NCBI RefSeq assembly: GCF_042665095.1
Contig: NZ_JBHTBV010000006.1
Reading direction: 5' to 3' (one strand)
DNA from: Gordonibacter pamelaeae
GTDB taxonomy: Bacteria; Actinomycetota; Coriobacteriia; Coriobacteriales; Eggerthellaceae
DNA: 64,000 nt
Translations under genes and position numbers: made by a program
The notes under the pieces: generated by a model
Database searches by the model: none
The model's input: the letters and a program-made list of their open reading frames with translations, nothing else
Told to the model about the DNA's origin: nothing
Shown here: one piece after another, positions 35,527 through 43,659 of the stretch
How the letters are laid out: each line of letters opens with the position of its first letter
Numbering within the stretch: position 1 is the first letter of the stretch

Positions 35527-35568
35527 CGGTAACATATCGGGAAAAAATTGCGAATCCATTACCGTAGC
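35527..35568. repeat. AT-rich palindromic repeat, unit 2
   Basis: CGGTAAC (35527-35533) and ATTACCGTAGC (35558-35568) flank an AAAAAATT core. The minus strand shares GCTACGGTAAT and the AATTTT core with unit 1 at the same spacing. A third ATTACCGT occurs at about 38751 near the tRNA without a partner arm. Confidence 0.65.
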
Positions 35569-35810
35569 TCGACCTCCTACCCCATCTTGCGGGGCCGCAT
35601 GCCCGCCAGCAGGGCATTGCCCGAACCTGGGGAACCGCCGACTACCGGCGCTCGGAGCCCGCGCCGCACGCCGTCGCGAAGCGAGGCGAAGCGGGCTGCA
35701 GAAGACGGCCGGAATGGCGATACCGCCAGATCGGGAGAGAGGCATTCCATGGAGCGCCGAACCGCCCTCGCAGATGCCCGGAGGCCTCCCGCAAGCGCAC
35801 GGCCGAGCGC

Positions 35811-35822
35811 GGGGGGGGGGGG
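35811..35822 (+). repeat. Run of 12 guanines
   Basis: A homopolymer of 12 G just before the transposase remnant. It is in non-coding or decayed sequence. It may be a slippage site or an assembly-error hotspot. Confidence 0.8.
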
Positions 35823-35833
35823 CTCCTGCGCCA

Positions 35834-36125
35834 GACGGGCACGTCCATCCCCTGCTGCGCATGCGCCTCTTGCAGCCGTGGTTCAACCTCTCTGGCGAAG
35901 GGGTGGGAGACGCGGTCTGCGGCCCCCGAGCCTTCTCCGAATTCACGGGCGTGCCCTTCGGGCTCGGCGGCCAGGTTCCCGACGCCGCCACGCCCTTGAA
36001 GATCCGCCGGAGGCGGCTCGATCGCGGATGCCGCGTTCGCCGAGGCGCCGAGCTCCGCTAGAAACGCGAAGGGCGGGAGAGATCCAGAGGCCCGGGAGCC
36101 CACGGGAGGGAGAAGGCGTCCCTAA
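35834..36125 (+). pseudogene. IS5-family transposase remnant
   Basis: Two fragments of one transposase lie in different frames. Frame from 35834: HVHPLLRMRLLQPWFNLSGE, then a segment with AFSEFTGVPFGLGGQVPDA and LKIRRRRLD, which matches the N-terminal IS5/IS1182 domain (family: MLRIxLLQQWFNLSD...PDxTTLLKFRR). Frame from 36027: DAAFAEAPSSARNAKGGRDP then a stop at 36123, matching the family block DATIIxAPSSTKNxxxxRDPE. The stretch between is deleted, the first catalytic Asp region is degraded (D in DAAF), and the rest of the DDE domain is missing. No intact ends are recognisable. It is a dead element. Confidence 0.72.
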
Positions 36126-36210
36126 GCGGCCCTCCCGGCGCCGCTTAGGGCGAAAAACCGACTGTGGAAAGCGATCAGACCGGTACGAGCACCATTGACC
36201 AGCGGTTCGC

Positions 36211-36462
36211 CTAGGCGCTCTTCTTCGTGACGAAGTTGATGATGGCCAGCAGCACCACCGATCCCAGCAGCGCCACCACGAACGACCAGAGGTTGAACCC
36301 GGTGAAGCCCTCCGCCCCGAAGAAGCTCATGATGAACCCGCCGATCAGGGCACCGACGATGCCCACGATGATGTTCTTCACGAGGCTGCCCTGCTCCTTC
36401 ATGATCATGCCCGCGACCCAGCCGGCCAGGCCGCCGATGATGATCCACACGATAATGCTCAT
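36211..36462 (-). CDS. GlsB/YeaQ/YmgE-family stress membrane protein
   Basis: An 83-residue membrane protein with three helices, known as the transglycosylase-associated family. The sequence MSIIVWIIIGGLAGWVAGMI and KNIIVGIVGALIGGFIMSFF is typical; GxxxG motifs abound. It is often induced by general stress. AAAGGAG precedes ATG 36462. An upstream extension of the frame was rejected for lack of homology. Single gene. Confidence 0.9.
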   Translation of the reverse strand: MSIIVWIIIGGLAGWVAGMIMKEQGSLVKNIIVGIVGALIGGFIMSFFGAEGFTGFNLWSFVVALLGSVVLLAIINFVTKKSA

Positions 36463-36588
36463 GGTTATGCTCCTTTCCTGTGACCGACATCGTCCAGTGT
36501 AGGAGTTCGCAAGCGGGGCAGCCGATACTGGAAGCATCTCGTGCACCCAGCGTTTCCGCGTCGTTTCGCGAAGAACCGCAGACGGCCG

Positions 36589-37455
36589 TCAGCGGCAGTC
36601 CAGGTACTCCAGGAAGCGCTGCGTGGCGAGCGAGGCGGCTTCGCGGCTGCGCAGGGCGAGCCCGATGGTCCGGTAGGCGGGCTCCTCCAGCGGCCGCGCC
36701 GCGATGCGGTACGGCGCGCGCCGCAGGATGAGCCCGGGGAGGATGCTCACGCCCAGGCCGCATTCCACCATGGCCATGATGGCATAGTCGTCCCAGGTGG
36801 TGAAGCGCGTGCGCGGCGACAGGCCGTCGCGCTCGAACACCTCGGACACCACGGTGTTGTCGCCCTTCTCCAGCAGCAGGAACGGCTCCTCGCACAGCTC
36901 CGCCGCCGGTACGCGCTCCCGTTCGGCCAGCGGGTGTCCTTCGGGGAGCACGGCCAGCAGCTCGTCGCGCTCGATGAACGCCGTCTCCAGGCCGCGGTGC
37001 GCAGGCAGGCGCAGAAAGCCGCAGTCAACGCGGCCCTCGAGCACCCATTCCTCGATCTCGCCGTAGTCTCCCAGCAAAAGCTCGTAGTCGATGTTCGGGT
37101 AGTCCTCCTGGAACGCGCGGATGACGTTCGGCAGCCAATGGGTGGCCACGCTGGAGAACGTGCCGATGCGGATGAGGCCCGCCTGCAGCCCGTTCAGCTC
37201 GTCGACCTGGGCCTGCAGGCGCGCATGCTCCTCGCACACGCGTCGGATGCACGGCAAAAGGCGCGTGCCCTCGGACGTGAGGCGCACGCCAGCCCGCCCG
37301 CGCTCGAGCAGGGCGACCTTCCACTCGCGCTCCAGGTCGGCCACCATGCGGCTCACGCCCGACTGGGAATACGAGAGGGACTCGGCCGCCTTGGTGAAGC
37401 TTCCCAGCTCCACCGTCCTCACGAACGCCTGGTACTTCTGGATGCTCGCGTCCAT
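36589..37455 (-). CDS. LysR-family regulator divergent from an EamA transporter
   Basis: A 288-residue regulator. The helix-turn-helix is in FVRTVELGSFTKAAESLSYS and QSGVSRMVADLEREWKVALL; the effector domain follows from about residue 90. ATG 37455 is supported by AAGGAG upstream, and MDASIQKYQAF is the normal family start; ATG 37473 is also possible. It is divergent from the EamA transporter with about 185 bases between starts, the classical layout for a regulator of that transporter. AT-rich DNA at 37510-37560 probably holds the operators. Confidence 0.92.
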   Translation of the reverse strand: MDASIQKYQAFVRTVELGSFTKAAESLSYSQSGVSRMVADLEREWKVALLERGRAGVRLTSEGTRLLPCIRRVCEEHARLQAQVDELNGLQAGLIRIGTFSSVATHWLPNVIRAFQEDYPNIDYELLLGDYGEIEEWVLEGRVDCGFLRLPAHRGLETAFIERDELLAVLPEGHPLAERERVPAAELCEEPFLLLEKGDNTVVSEVFERDGLSPRTRFTTWDDYAIMAMVECGLGVSILPGLILRRAPYRIAARPLEEPAYRTIGLALRSREAASLATQRFLEYLDCR

Positions 37456-37639
37456 CGGCGTTTCTCCTTCCATCCCCGTCTCCGCCGGCTCTGCCCGGTC
37501 TGCTTTACCATGCAATTTTATCATGCTTATTATGATAAACATTCGCTTTTGTGCTTATTTGTTCTATGGCACACTGTCTCCGGCAGTTTCCCGCACACGG
37601 TGCGGGATGGGCGGCGAAGCAAGGGGAAGAAGGGCGAGG

Positions 37640-38539
37640 GTGGCACGGGACTACGGGAAGTACGTGGGGGCGTTGCTCCTGTTCGGCAGCAACGGCATCG
37701 TGGCGAGCGGCATCGCCTTGCCCAGCTCCTCGGTCGTGCTGCTGCGCACGCTGCTGGGCAGCCTGCTGCTGGCTGCGCTGCTGGTTGCCGCGAAGCGCCG
37801 CATCACGTTCCACCGGCACCTTGGCGACCTGTGCTGCCTCGCCGCGTCCGGCGCGGCGCTGGGTGCCAGCTGGCTCTTCCTGTTCGAGGCTTACCGCCAT
37901 CTGGGCGTTGGCACCGCCTCGCTCGTGTACTACTGCGGCCCCATCATCGTGGCCGCCCTGTCGCCGTGGCTGTTCGGCGAGCGGCTGACCCGCGCGAAGC
38001 TCGCCGGGTTCGGCCTCGTGCTGGTCGGCGTGCTGCTGGTGAACGGCCGCGCGCTCGGCGAGGGCGCCTCGGGATGGGGGCTCTTCTGCGGCGGGATGTC
38101 GGCCGTCATGTACGCGGCCATGGTGGTGTTCACGAAGAAGGTGCGCCACGTAGAGGGACTGGAGAGCTCCGCCGTGCAGCTCGCGTCCAGCTTCGCGGCC
38201 GTCGCGCTGTTCGTCGGCGCAACCGGGGGGACCTCGCTGCAGATAGGTACCGCCGACTGGGCGCCCTTGCTCGTGCTGGGTCTGGTGAACACCGGCTTCG
38301 GCTGCTTCGTGTACTTCTCCGCCATGGGTAAGCTGCCGGCGCAGACGGTGTCGGTGTGCGGCTACCTGGAGCCCCTCGCAGCCGTTGTGCTGTCCGCGCT
38401 GCTCTTGGGCGAGGCCTTCTCCCCCGTCCAGGCCGCAGGCGTGGCGCTCGTCATAGGCGGCGCCGTGTACGCCGAGTGCGGCGCGAGGCTGCACCTGCCC
38501 CACGTCCGTCGCGCCCGCGGCGCGGAAGCCGCGCTGTAG
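37640..38539 (+). CDS. EamA/DMT-family transporter
   Basis: A 299-residue membrane protein with ten helices in two EamA repeats (LLLFGSNGIVASGIALPSSS in the first and LYGGMSAVMYAAMVVFTKKV-like segment in the second; YFSAMGKLPAQTVSVCGYLE then PLAAVVLSALLLGEAF near the end). Such transporters export amino acids or metabolites. I choose GTG 37640 with GAAGAAGG upstream; ATG 37607 is in frame and would add 11 residues. Probable target of the divergent LysR regulator. Confidence 0.9.
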   Translation: MARDYGKYVGALLLFGSNGIVASGIALPSSSVVLLRTLLGSLLLAALLVAAKRRITFHRHLGDLCCLAASGAALGASWLFLFEAYRHLGVGTASLVYYCGPIIVAALSPWLFGERLTRAKLAGFGLVLVGVLLVNGRALGEGASGWGLFCGGMSAVMYAAMVVFTKKVRHVEGLESSAVQLASSFAAVALFVGATGGTSLQIGTADWAPLLVLGLVNTGFGCFVYFSAMGKLPAQTVSVCGYLEPLAAVVLSALLLGEAFSPVQAAGVALVIGGAVYAECGARLHLPHVRRARGAEAAL

Positions 38540-38591
38540 GCCTGGGCATCATGCTCCCTGTCGGCGCCGACAGCGGCCGTCGACAAGCACG

Positions 38592-38615
38592 AAAAAGCCG
38601 CCCGAAGGCGGCTTT
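38592..38615. terminator. Terminator shared by tRNA-Pro and the EamA gene
   Basis: GCCGCC (38597-38602) pairs with GGCGGC (38607-38612) over a CGAA loop. AAAAA at 38592-38596 gives a T tract for the leftward tRNA; TTT on the right gives a weaker one for the rightward gene. Confidence 0.8.
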
Positions 38616-38623
38616 CGAGTTTC

Positions 38624-38700
<77 letters not shown>

Positions 38701-38931
38701 TTATGCGTCTTGGGGTTTGAATCGTTTCCCCGTCAGACAGCTTGAACATATTACCGTTACTCGCCGGGTATTTCAAGATGGAATTTATCATCTTCCCCGA
38801 ATCTTTTTCAATTACGCGTGTTCTGTCTGGGGTGCGGCGCCCGCCGATGGGCCGTCAAGGGACCGATCGTGTGGATAGCGTGTGCAAGGGGCTTTCCGCC
38901 CAACCCCGACCGAAAAGCACGCGGATGCGCG

Positions 38932-39033
38932 TACACTGGTTGACGCGGCACGTTGCCGCACGTTGTTGGCAGTGGTTCGGGCTCGGCCCGCGCTGCCTGT
39001 TAAATGCCCCGCGGGGCAGAAAGCTAGGTTTTC
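38932..39033 (+). promoter_or_regulatory. cspA promoter and structured leader
   Basis: A -10-like TACACT at 38932-38937 precedes a leader of about 90 nt before ATG 39034. The leader holds a perfect 14-bp palindrome TGCCCCGCGGGGCA (39005-39018). Long structured leaders are typical of cold-shock genes. Only a weak ribosome site (TAGG) is visible. Confidence 0.45.
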
Positions 39034-39237
39034 ATGTCTACAGGTACAGTTAAGTGGTTCAACGCCGACAAGGGCTACGGTTTCATCTCCCAGGACGGCG
39101 GCGATGACCTGTTCGTGCACTTCAGCGAGATCCAGACCGACGGGTTCAAGACCCTCGAGGAGAACGCCCACGTGGAGTTCACCGTTGCCGTCGGCAACAA
39201 CGGCAAGAGCCAGGCTACGATGGTGCACACCATCTAG
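39034..39237 (+). CDS. cspA: Cold-shock protein
   Basis: A 67-residue single cold-shock domain. RNP1 (KGYGFISQ) and RNP2 (LFVHFSEI) are intact. The protein binds single-stranded RNA/DNA and prevents secondary structure. Length is normal. It is monocistronic with its own terminator. Confidence 0.97.
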   Translation: MSTGTVKWFNADKGYGFISQDGGDDLFVHFSEIQTDGFKTLEENAHVEFTVAVGNNGKSQATMVHTI

Positions 39238-39285
39238 CTCGCCGAACTTCGAACTGCCCGGGGCCGGCCCGCCGGTCCCGATTCT

Positions 39286-39322
39286 AAAGCCCCTCCGCCC
39301 TTCACGGGCCGAGGGGCTTTTT
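39286..39322 (+). terminator. Intrinsic terminator after cspA
   Basis: AAGCCCCTC and GAGGGGCTT form the stem around CGCCCTTCACGGGCC, which itself pairs, followed by TTT. It also faces the convergent coaBC gene. Confidence 0.85.
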
Positions 39323-39358
39323 GCACCCACGTAAGGCCGGCGCAGACCTGGCCCGGCC

Positions 39359-40582
39359 TTACGGCAGGAACGAGGCGGCCACGTCGAGGATGCGGTCGGC
39401 CAGACGGTCCTTGGGCATGAGGGGAAGGCCGTACGTCTCCTCCGCCGTGACGAACCACACCTCGTTGTCGTCGGTGCCGAAGGCGCGGCCCCCTCCCACC
39501 TCGTTTCCCACGATAAGATCGGCATGCTTGGAAGAGAGTTTCCGCTGGGCATTGGCCACCACGTCGTCGGTCTCGGCGGCGAAGCCCACCACCACCTGGC
39601 CGGGACGCTTGGCGGCGCCGAGCGTGGCCAGGATGTCGGGATTCTCCACGAGCTCGATGGTGCCGAGCAGCGCATCCGCCTCGCCCTTCTTCAGCTTGCG
39701 CGCCGCAGCCTCGCGCGGCCGCATGTCGGCCACGGCGGCCGAGAACACGGCCACGTCGGCCGTCGCGAACGCCTCCTGGGCCGCAGAAAGCATCTCGCGC
39801 GCCGTCTCCACGTGCACGGTGCGCACGCCCTCGGGCTCGGGGAGCGCCACCGGGCCGGACACGAGCGTGACGTCGGCCCCGCGGGCGGCCGCGGCCCGCG
39901 CGAGGGCGTAGCCGGTCTTGCCCGACGAGCGGTTCGTGAGGTAGCGTACCGGGTCGATGGGCTCCACGGTGGGCCCGGCCGTGACCATGACGCGGCGGCC
40001 GGCCAGGTCGCGGCGCATATCCAGCTCCTCGAGCACGGCGGCCACGATGTCGGCCGGCTCGGCCAGGCGGCCCCGTCCCACGTCGCCGCAGGCCAGATAC
40101 CCGTCGCCGGCCTCGACGATGCGTGCGCCGCGGATGTGCAGCTTGCCCAGGTTGTAGCGCGTCGCCGGGTTCTCGTACATGTGCACGTTCATGGCGGGCG
40201 CGACCACGAGCGGGCACGTGCAGGCGAGCGCCGTGGTGGTGAGCAGGTCGTCTGCCAGGCCGTTCGCTATCTTGGCGATAACGTTCGCCGTACAGGGCGC
40301 GATGACGAAGCAGTCGGCCTCCTGCGCGAGCGACACGTGGTGTATGGGGTCGGCCGGGTCGTCGAACAGGCCCACGGCCACCGGCTCGCGCGTGAGCGCG
40401 CGGAACGTCGTGGGACCCACGAACTCGGTGGCGTGCTCGGTCATGACCACCTTCGCCCTCACGCCGGCCTTCTGCAGAAGGCGCACGATCTCGCAGGACT
40501 TGTAGGCCGCGATGCAGCCCGTCACGCCCACGAGCACCGTCTTCTGCGGCGCCGGGGCTGCGGCGCCTTCCTCCCTGGCCAT
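39359..40582 (-). CDS. coaBC: Bifunctional phosphopantothenoylcysteine synthetase/decarboxylase
   Basis: A 407-residue enzyme making 4'-phosphopantetheine for CoA. The N-terminal flavin-dependent decarboxylase (residues 1-190) has VTGCIAAYKSCEIVRLLQ, HVSLA with its catalytic His, and APAMNVHMYENPAT. The C-terminal synthetase (about 195-400) has TAGPTVEPIDPVRYLTNRSS and GKTGYALARAAAARGA. The start at 40582 overlaps the hemH stop by one base (TGATG), so the two genes are coupled. Confidence 0.95.
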   Translation of the reverse strand: MAREEGAAAPAPQKTVLVGVTGCIAAYKSCEIVRLLQKAGVRAKVVMTEHATEFVGPTTFRALTREPVAVGLFDDPADPIHHVSLAQEADCFVIAPCTANVIAKIANGLADDLLTTTALACTCPLVVAPAMNVHMYENPATRYNLGKLHIRGARIVEAGDGYLACGDVGRGRLAEPADIVAAVLEELDMRRDLAGRRVMVTAGPTVEPIDPVRYLTNRSSGKTGYALARAAAARGADVTLVSGPVALPEPEGVRTVHVETAREMLSAAQEAFATADVAVFSAAVADMRPREAAARKLKKGEADALLGTIELVENPDILATLGAAKRPGQVVVGFAAETDDVVANAQRKLSSKHADLIVGNEVGGGRAFGTDDNEVWFVTAEETYGLPLMPKDRLADRILDVAASFLP

Positions 40583-41598
40583 CAGCGGCCTCCTTCCAAA
40601 GGGGTGCGCAGCACGTCGGCGAGCACCCTCACGTGCGCGCGGCTGCGGTCGAGGCAGGGTACATACGTGAAAGCGCCTTCGCGCGGTTCGCGGCCCGCCT
40701 TCCTGATCTGGTCGAAGTAGAACGGTTTCAGCTCGTGCTCGATGTCGTAGAGCGTCTCGAGGCAGTCCACGGCGAAGTTCGGGCACACGAAGAACACGCG
40801 ACCCACGTCCGCCTCGGCCCAGCGCGCCAGCACGTCGCGCGTGAACGGCGAGAGCCATTCGCGCCCCTTGTCGAAGCGGCACTGGTAGCCGATGGTCCAC
40901 CGGTTGCGCTCGATACCCAGCTCGCCCGCTATCTGGAGGCTCGAGGCGCCCGTCTGCAGCTCGTAGGTGTCGCCCGCCTCGATGTCGGCGAGCGGGATGG
41001 AATGGTACGAGAACAGCACCTTGTCGTCCGAGCCGGGATCGAAGCCGGCATGCCGTAGGGAGGCGGCGATGGCGCGCACGTAGGTGGGGTCGTCATGGTA
41101 GTTGTCCACGAAGTCGCACGGCACGTTCCAGCGCTCGCGGCGCAGCGCGCGGGCCACGCCGTCCGACACCGATCCGGTGGTGGAATGCGCGCTCTGCGGG
41201 TACAGCGGCAGCACGACGAGGCGCGTGCAGCCGGCCTCCTTCAGCTCGCGCACGGCATCGCGCACGAACGGGGCGCTGTAGCTCATGGCGCAGCGCACGA
41301 CGGCATCGAGGCCCTCCTCGGCAAGCTGCGCGTCCAGGCCGCGGACGAGCTTCCCGTGGGCGACCGTGAAGGGAGAGCCCTCGTCGGTCCAGATCCTCGC
41401 GTACTTCTCCGCCGACGCGCGCCCGCGCTTCGGCAGGATGAACAGGTGGAGGACGAACCACCAGCCCACACGGTTCATCGGGACGATGCGCGGATCCATG
41501 AGGAAGCGCGCGAGGTACTTTCGCACGGCATGCGGGCGCGGCTCGTCCGGCGTGCCGGTGTTCACCAGGAGAATGCCGGTGCGGTCCCCTTCTTGCAC
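40582..41598 (-). CDS. hemH: Ferrochelatase (probably coproporphyrin ferrochelatase)
   Basis: A 338-residue ferrochelatase. GILLVNTGTPDEPRPHAVRK opens the protein, KVLFSYHSIPLADIE holds the metal-site His (SYHS), and CPNFAVDCLETLYDIEHE holds the catalytic Glu. Actinobacteria usually metallate coproporphyrin III (CpfC), so that reaction is inferred by lineage. No other haem genes lie in the window. It is the first gene of the pair with coaBC; a TATAGT -10 for the divergent gene lies just upstream. Confidence 0.93.
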   Translation of the reverse strand: MQEGDRTGILLVNTGTPDEPRPHAVRKYLARFLMDPRIVPMNRVGWWFVLHLFILPKRGRASAEKYARIWTDEGSPFTVAHGKLVRGLDAQLAEEGLDAVVRCAMSYSAPFVRDAVRELKEAGCTRLVVLPLYPQSAHSTTGSVSDGVARALRRERWNVPCDFVDNYHDDPTYVRAIAASLRHAGFDPGSDDKVLFSYHSIPLADIEAGDTYELQTGASSLQIAGELGIERNRWTIGYQCRFDKGREWLSPFTRDVLARWAEADVGRVFFVCPNFAVDCLETLYDIEHELKPFYFDQIRKAGREPREGAFTYVPCLDRSRAHVRVLADVLRTPLEGGR

Positions 41599-41708
41599 GA
41601 TGTCGATCCCCTTCCCGGCCCGCGCGCGTCGCCGAGGCGAAACGGTGCCCGTCCAACTTGAGAAATCTGCTATAGTTTAGCCCTATCGGCCCCTCGAGGA
41701 ACGGACGA

Positions 41709-42512
41709 ATGGAGAAAGAACCGAAAAACCCGGGTTCGCCCGAAGCGGAGGGCGATGCTCCGGCCCCTTCGGGGGCTGCGCCCGCATGCGCGGGCGCCTC
41801 GGAGGGCACGGGCCTGCTGCGCGAGGTCAAGCAGGAGGTAAAGGCCCAGGTGTTCCACAACACCGGCTATCTGCGGCTCGACTGGTTCACCCTGTTCTGG
41901 CTGTTCGTGGCGGGCTGCGTTATCGGGCTCGCCGTGGAGACCGTGTTCCACGCCATCGTCTACGGCGGCCTCGAGAGCCGCGCAGGCCTGGTGTGGGGAC
42001 CCTTCTCGCCCATCTACGGCGTGGGCGCCGTGGTGCTGACGCTGTTCCTCAACTGCTTCTACCATTCGCACAACCTGGTCATATTCCTGGTTGCCATGGT
42101 GGTGGGCAGCGTGCTGGAGTACGTGACCAGCTGGGGCATGGAGTTTTTCTGGGGTGCCGTGGCCTGGAACTACTCGGGCACGTTCGGCTCCATCAACGGG
42201 CGCACGAACTTCGCGTTCGGCATGATGTGGGGCCTCTTGGGCCTCGTGTGGGTACGCGTGGCACTGCCTGCCGTCAAGCAGGCGTTCTCGCACGTGAACG
42301 CGCAAAACGCAGCCGTGCGCGCCGTGACGGTGCTCATGACGGCCTTCCTGGCCGCAGACATCGCGGTGACGGTGCTCGCCCTCGACCGCGAGGGGCAGCG
42401 CGCCCAGGGCGTCCCCGCCACCACCTGGGAGCAGCGCTTCCTCGACGAGCACTTCCCCGACAGCTTCCTGCAAGCCAGGATGCAGAACATGAGCGTGTAC
42501 GGGAAAGGATAG
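41709..42512 (+). CDS. CmpB-type (PF06541-like) membrane protein
   Basis: A 267-residue protein with a 50-residue acidic/Ala-rich cytosolic N-terminus and about five helices. FWLFVAGCVIGLAVETVFHA, then GLVWGPFSPIYGVGAVV and VGSVLEYVTSWGMEFFWGAV, are diagnostic of the putative ABC-transporter permease/CmpB family. No transport function is proven. A TGCTATAGT extended -10 (41668-41676) lies 33 bases before the ATG. The REP-like inverted repeat begins two bases after its stop. Confidence 0.82.
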   Translation: MEKEPKNPGSPEAEGDAPAPSGAAPACAGASEGTGLLREVKQEVKAQVFHNTGYLRLDWFTLFWLFVAGCVIGLAVETVFHAIVYGGLESRAGLVWGPFSPIYGVGAVVLTLFLNCFYHSHNLVIFLVAMVVGSVLEYVTSWGMEFFWGAVAWNYSGTFGSINGRTNFAFGMMWGLLGLVWVRVALPAVKQAFSHVNAQNAAVRAVTVLMTAFLAADIAVTVLALDREGQRAQGVPATTWEQRFLDEHFPDSFLQARMQNMSVYGKG

Positions 42513-42514
42513 GC

Positions 42515-42600
42515 AAGACAGGGGGACGGTTCTCTTGTCCCCCTGTTCGATGAAAGCCAGCAAGGAGTGGAGGGGGACAAGAGAACCGTCCCCCTGTCTT
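42515..42600. repeat. REP-like 30-bp perfect inverted repeat (GGGGACGGTTCTCTTGTCCCC type)
   Basis: A perfect 30-bp inverted repeat (42515-42544 with 42571-42600) around a 26-base spacer. Each arm is itself partly palindromic: GGGGGACGGTTCTCTTGTCC then CCC. The sequence is typical of intergenic REP elements mobilised by REP-associated tyrosine transposases (RAYT). No transposase is in the window. It lies between convergent genes and probably also acts as a terminator. Confidence 0.8.
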
Positions 42601-42624
42601 ACCCCTTGCTGTCTTGCCCCTGCC

Positions 42625-43659
42625 TTACAGCCTCGGGCGCGGCGCATCCCTCAGCAACTCGAAGACCTCCTCGCCGGCCTCGGTGCGGCCGCGGCTGCGG
42701 TCGGCCAGGGAATCGAGGGCGGCTTGCAGGTCGGCGGGCAGGTTGTCGGCGAACGAGAGCTCCTCCCCCGTGGCGGGATGGGTGAACGCCAGCTGGAACG
42801 AATGCAGGAACTGGCGCTCGAGCCCCAGGTCGGCAGCCGGGTCCTTAGGGGCGCGTGAGCGGTAGACCGGCTCGCCGGCCAGCGGGTGCTTCGCATACTC
42901 CATATGCACGCGGATCTGGTGCGTGCGTCCGGTGAACAGCTTGCAGTCGATGAGCGAGTAGCCATCGTCGCGCGGCCCGTGCTCGAAGCGCTCCAGCACG
43001 CGGAACGTCGTCACCGCGTCGCGGGCAGAGGGCACGTCGCGCACGGCCATGCGCGTGCGCTCCTTCTCGGCGCGGGCGATGGGCGCGTCCACCATGCCGG
43101 TGTCGTGCGGGATGACGCCATGCACGAGCGCCAGGTAGCGCCGGTCGACGGCGCGGGCGCGGATGTCCTCCATGAGCGCGTAGCCCGCCTCGTCGGTCTT
43201 GGCGGCCAGCATGAGGCCGCTCGTGTCGCGGTCGAGGCGGTGCACGATGCCCAGGCGGTCGTCCTCGCCCTGCACGTTGCACAGGTTGGCGGCCCCGCAA
43301 TGGTGGACGAGCGCGTTCACCAGCGTGCCGTCGTAGTGGTCGACCGAGGGGTGGCACACCAGGCCCACCTGCTTCGACAGCACCAGGAGGTGCTCGTCCT
43401 CGAAGCGGATGTCCAGGTCGATGGGCTCGCCTTCGAGCGCGCGGGGGGCTGCCTCCTCGGCCGCCTCGTACACGACGGTGTCGCCGGCCGCCACGGCGTG
43501 CTTCTTGGCCACGTTCGCGCCGTTCACGAACACGGCGCCCTCCTCAATGGCGCGCGCGGCGGCGCTGCGGCTGGGGTATAGTCCGCGCTCGGCCATGAGC
43601 GCGTCCAGGCGCGCGCCGGCATCGGCCGCGGCCACGATGTGGCAGAGCGAGCGCGTCAT
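42625..43659 (-). CDS. RluA/RluD-family 23S rRNA pseudouridine synthase
   Basis: A 344-residue RNA-modifying enzyme. An S4 RNA-binding domain (residues 10-75, with RLDALMAERGLYPSRSAAAR) precedes the catalytic domain, with the active-site Asp in GIVHRLDRDTSGLMLAAK. Downstream GRTHQIRVHMEY is the conserved strand. It overlaps lspA as ATGA, the well-known lspA-rluD arrangement. Which uridine it modifies cannot be told. Confidence 0.93.
   Translation of the reverse strand: MTRSLCHIVAAADAGARLDALMAERGLYPSRSAAARAIEEGAVFVNGANVAKKHAVAAGDTVVYEAAEEAAPRALEGEPIDLDIRFEDEHLLVLSKQVGLVCHPSVDHYDGTLVNALVHHCGAANLCNVQGEDDRLGIVHRLDRDTSGLMLAAKTDEAGYALMEDIRARAVDRRYLALVHGVIPHDTGMVDAPIARAEKERTRMAVRDVPSARDAVTTFRVLERFEHGPRDDGYSLIDCKLFTGRTHQIRVHMEYAKHPLAGEPVYRSRAPKDPAADLGLERQFLHSFQLAFTHPATGEELSFADNLPADLQAALDSLADRSRGRTEAGEEVFELLRDAPRPRL

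Larger units (their letters stand above)
35191..36210. other. Gene-poor 1-kb region
   Basis: Apart from the two palindromic repeats, the G12 tract and the IS5 remnant, I find no supported gene. Overlapping open frames on both strands have Arg/Pro/Gly-rich low-complexity translations and lack ribosome sites. Confidence 0.6.

Noticed and set aside
35464..35991. Minus-strand frame of 175 codons in the gene-poor region
   Set aside because: Its translation is low-complexity, overlaps the AT-rich repeat, the G12 tract and the IS5 remnant, and has no ribosome site.
42521..42600. CRISPR-like repeat
   Set aside because: There are only two copies, and they are inverted rather than direct, with one spacer; it is a REP-like palindrome.
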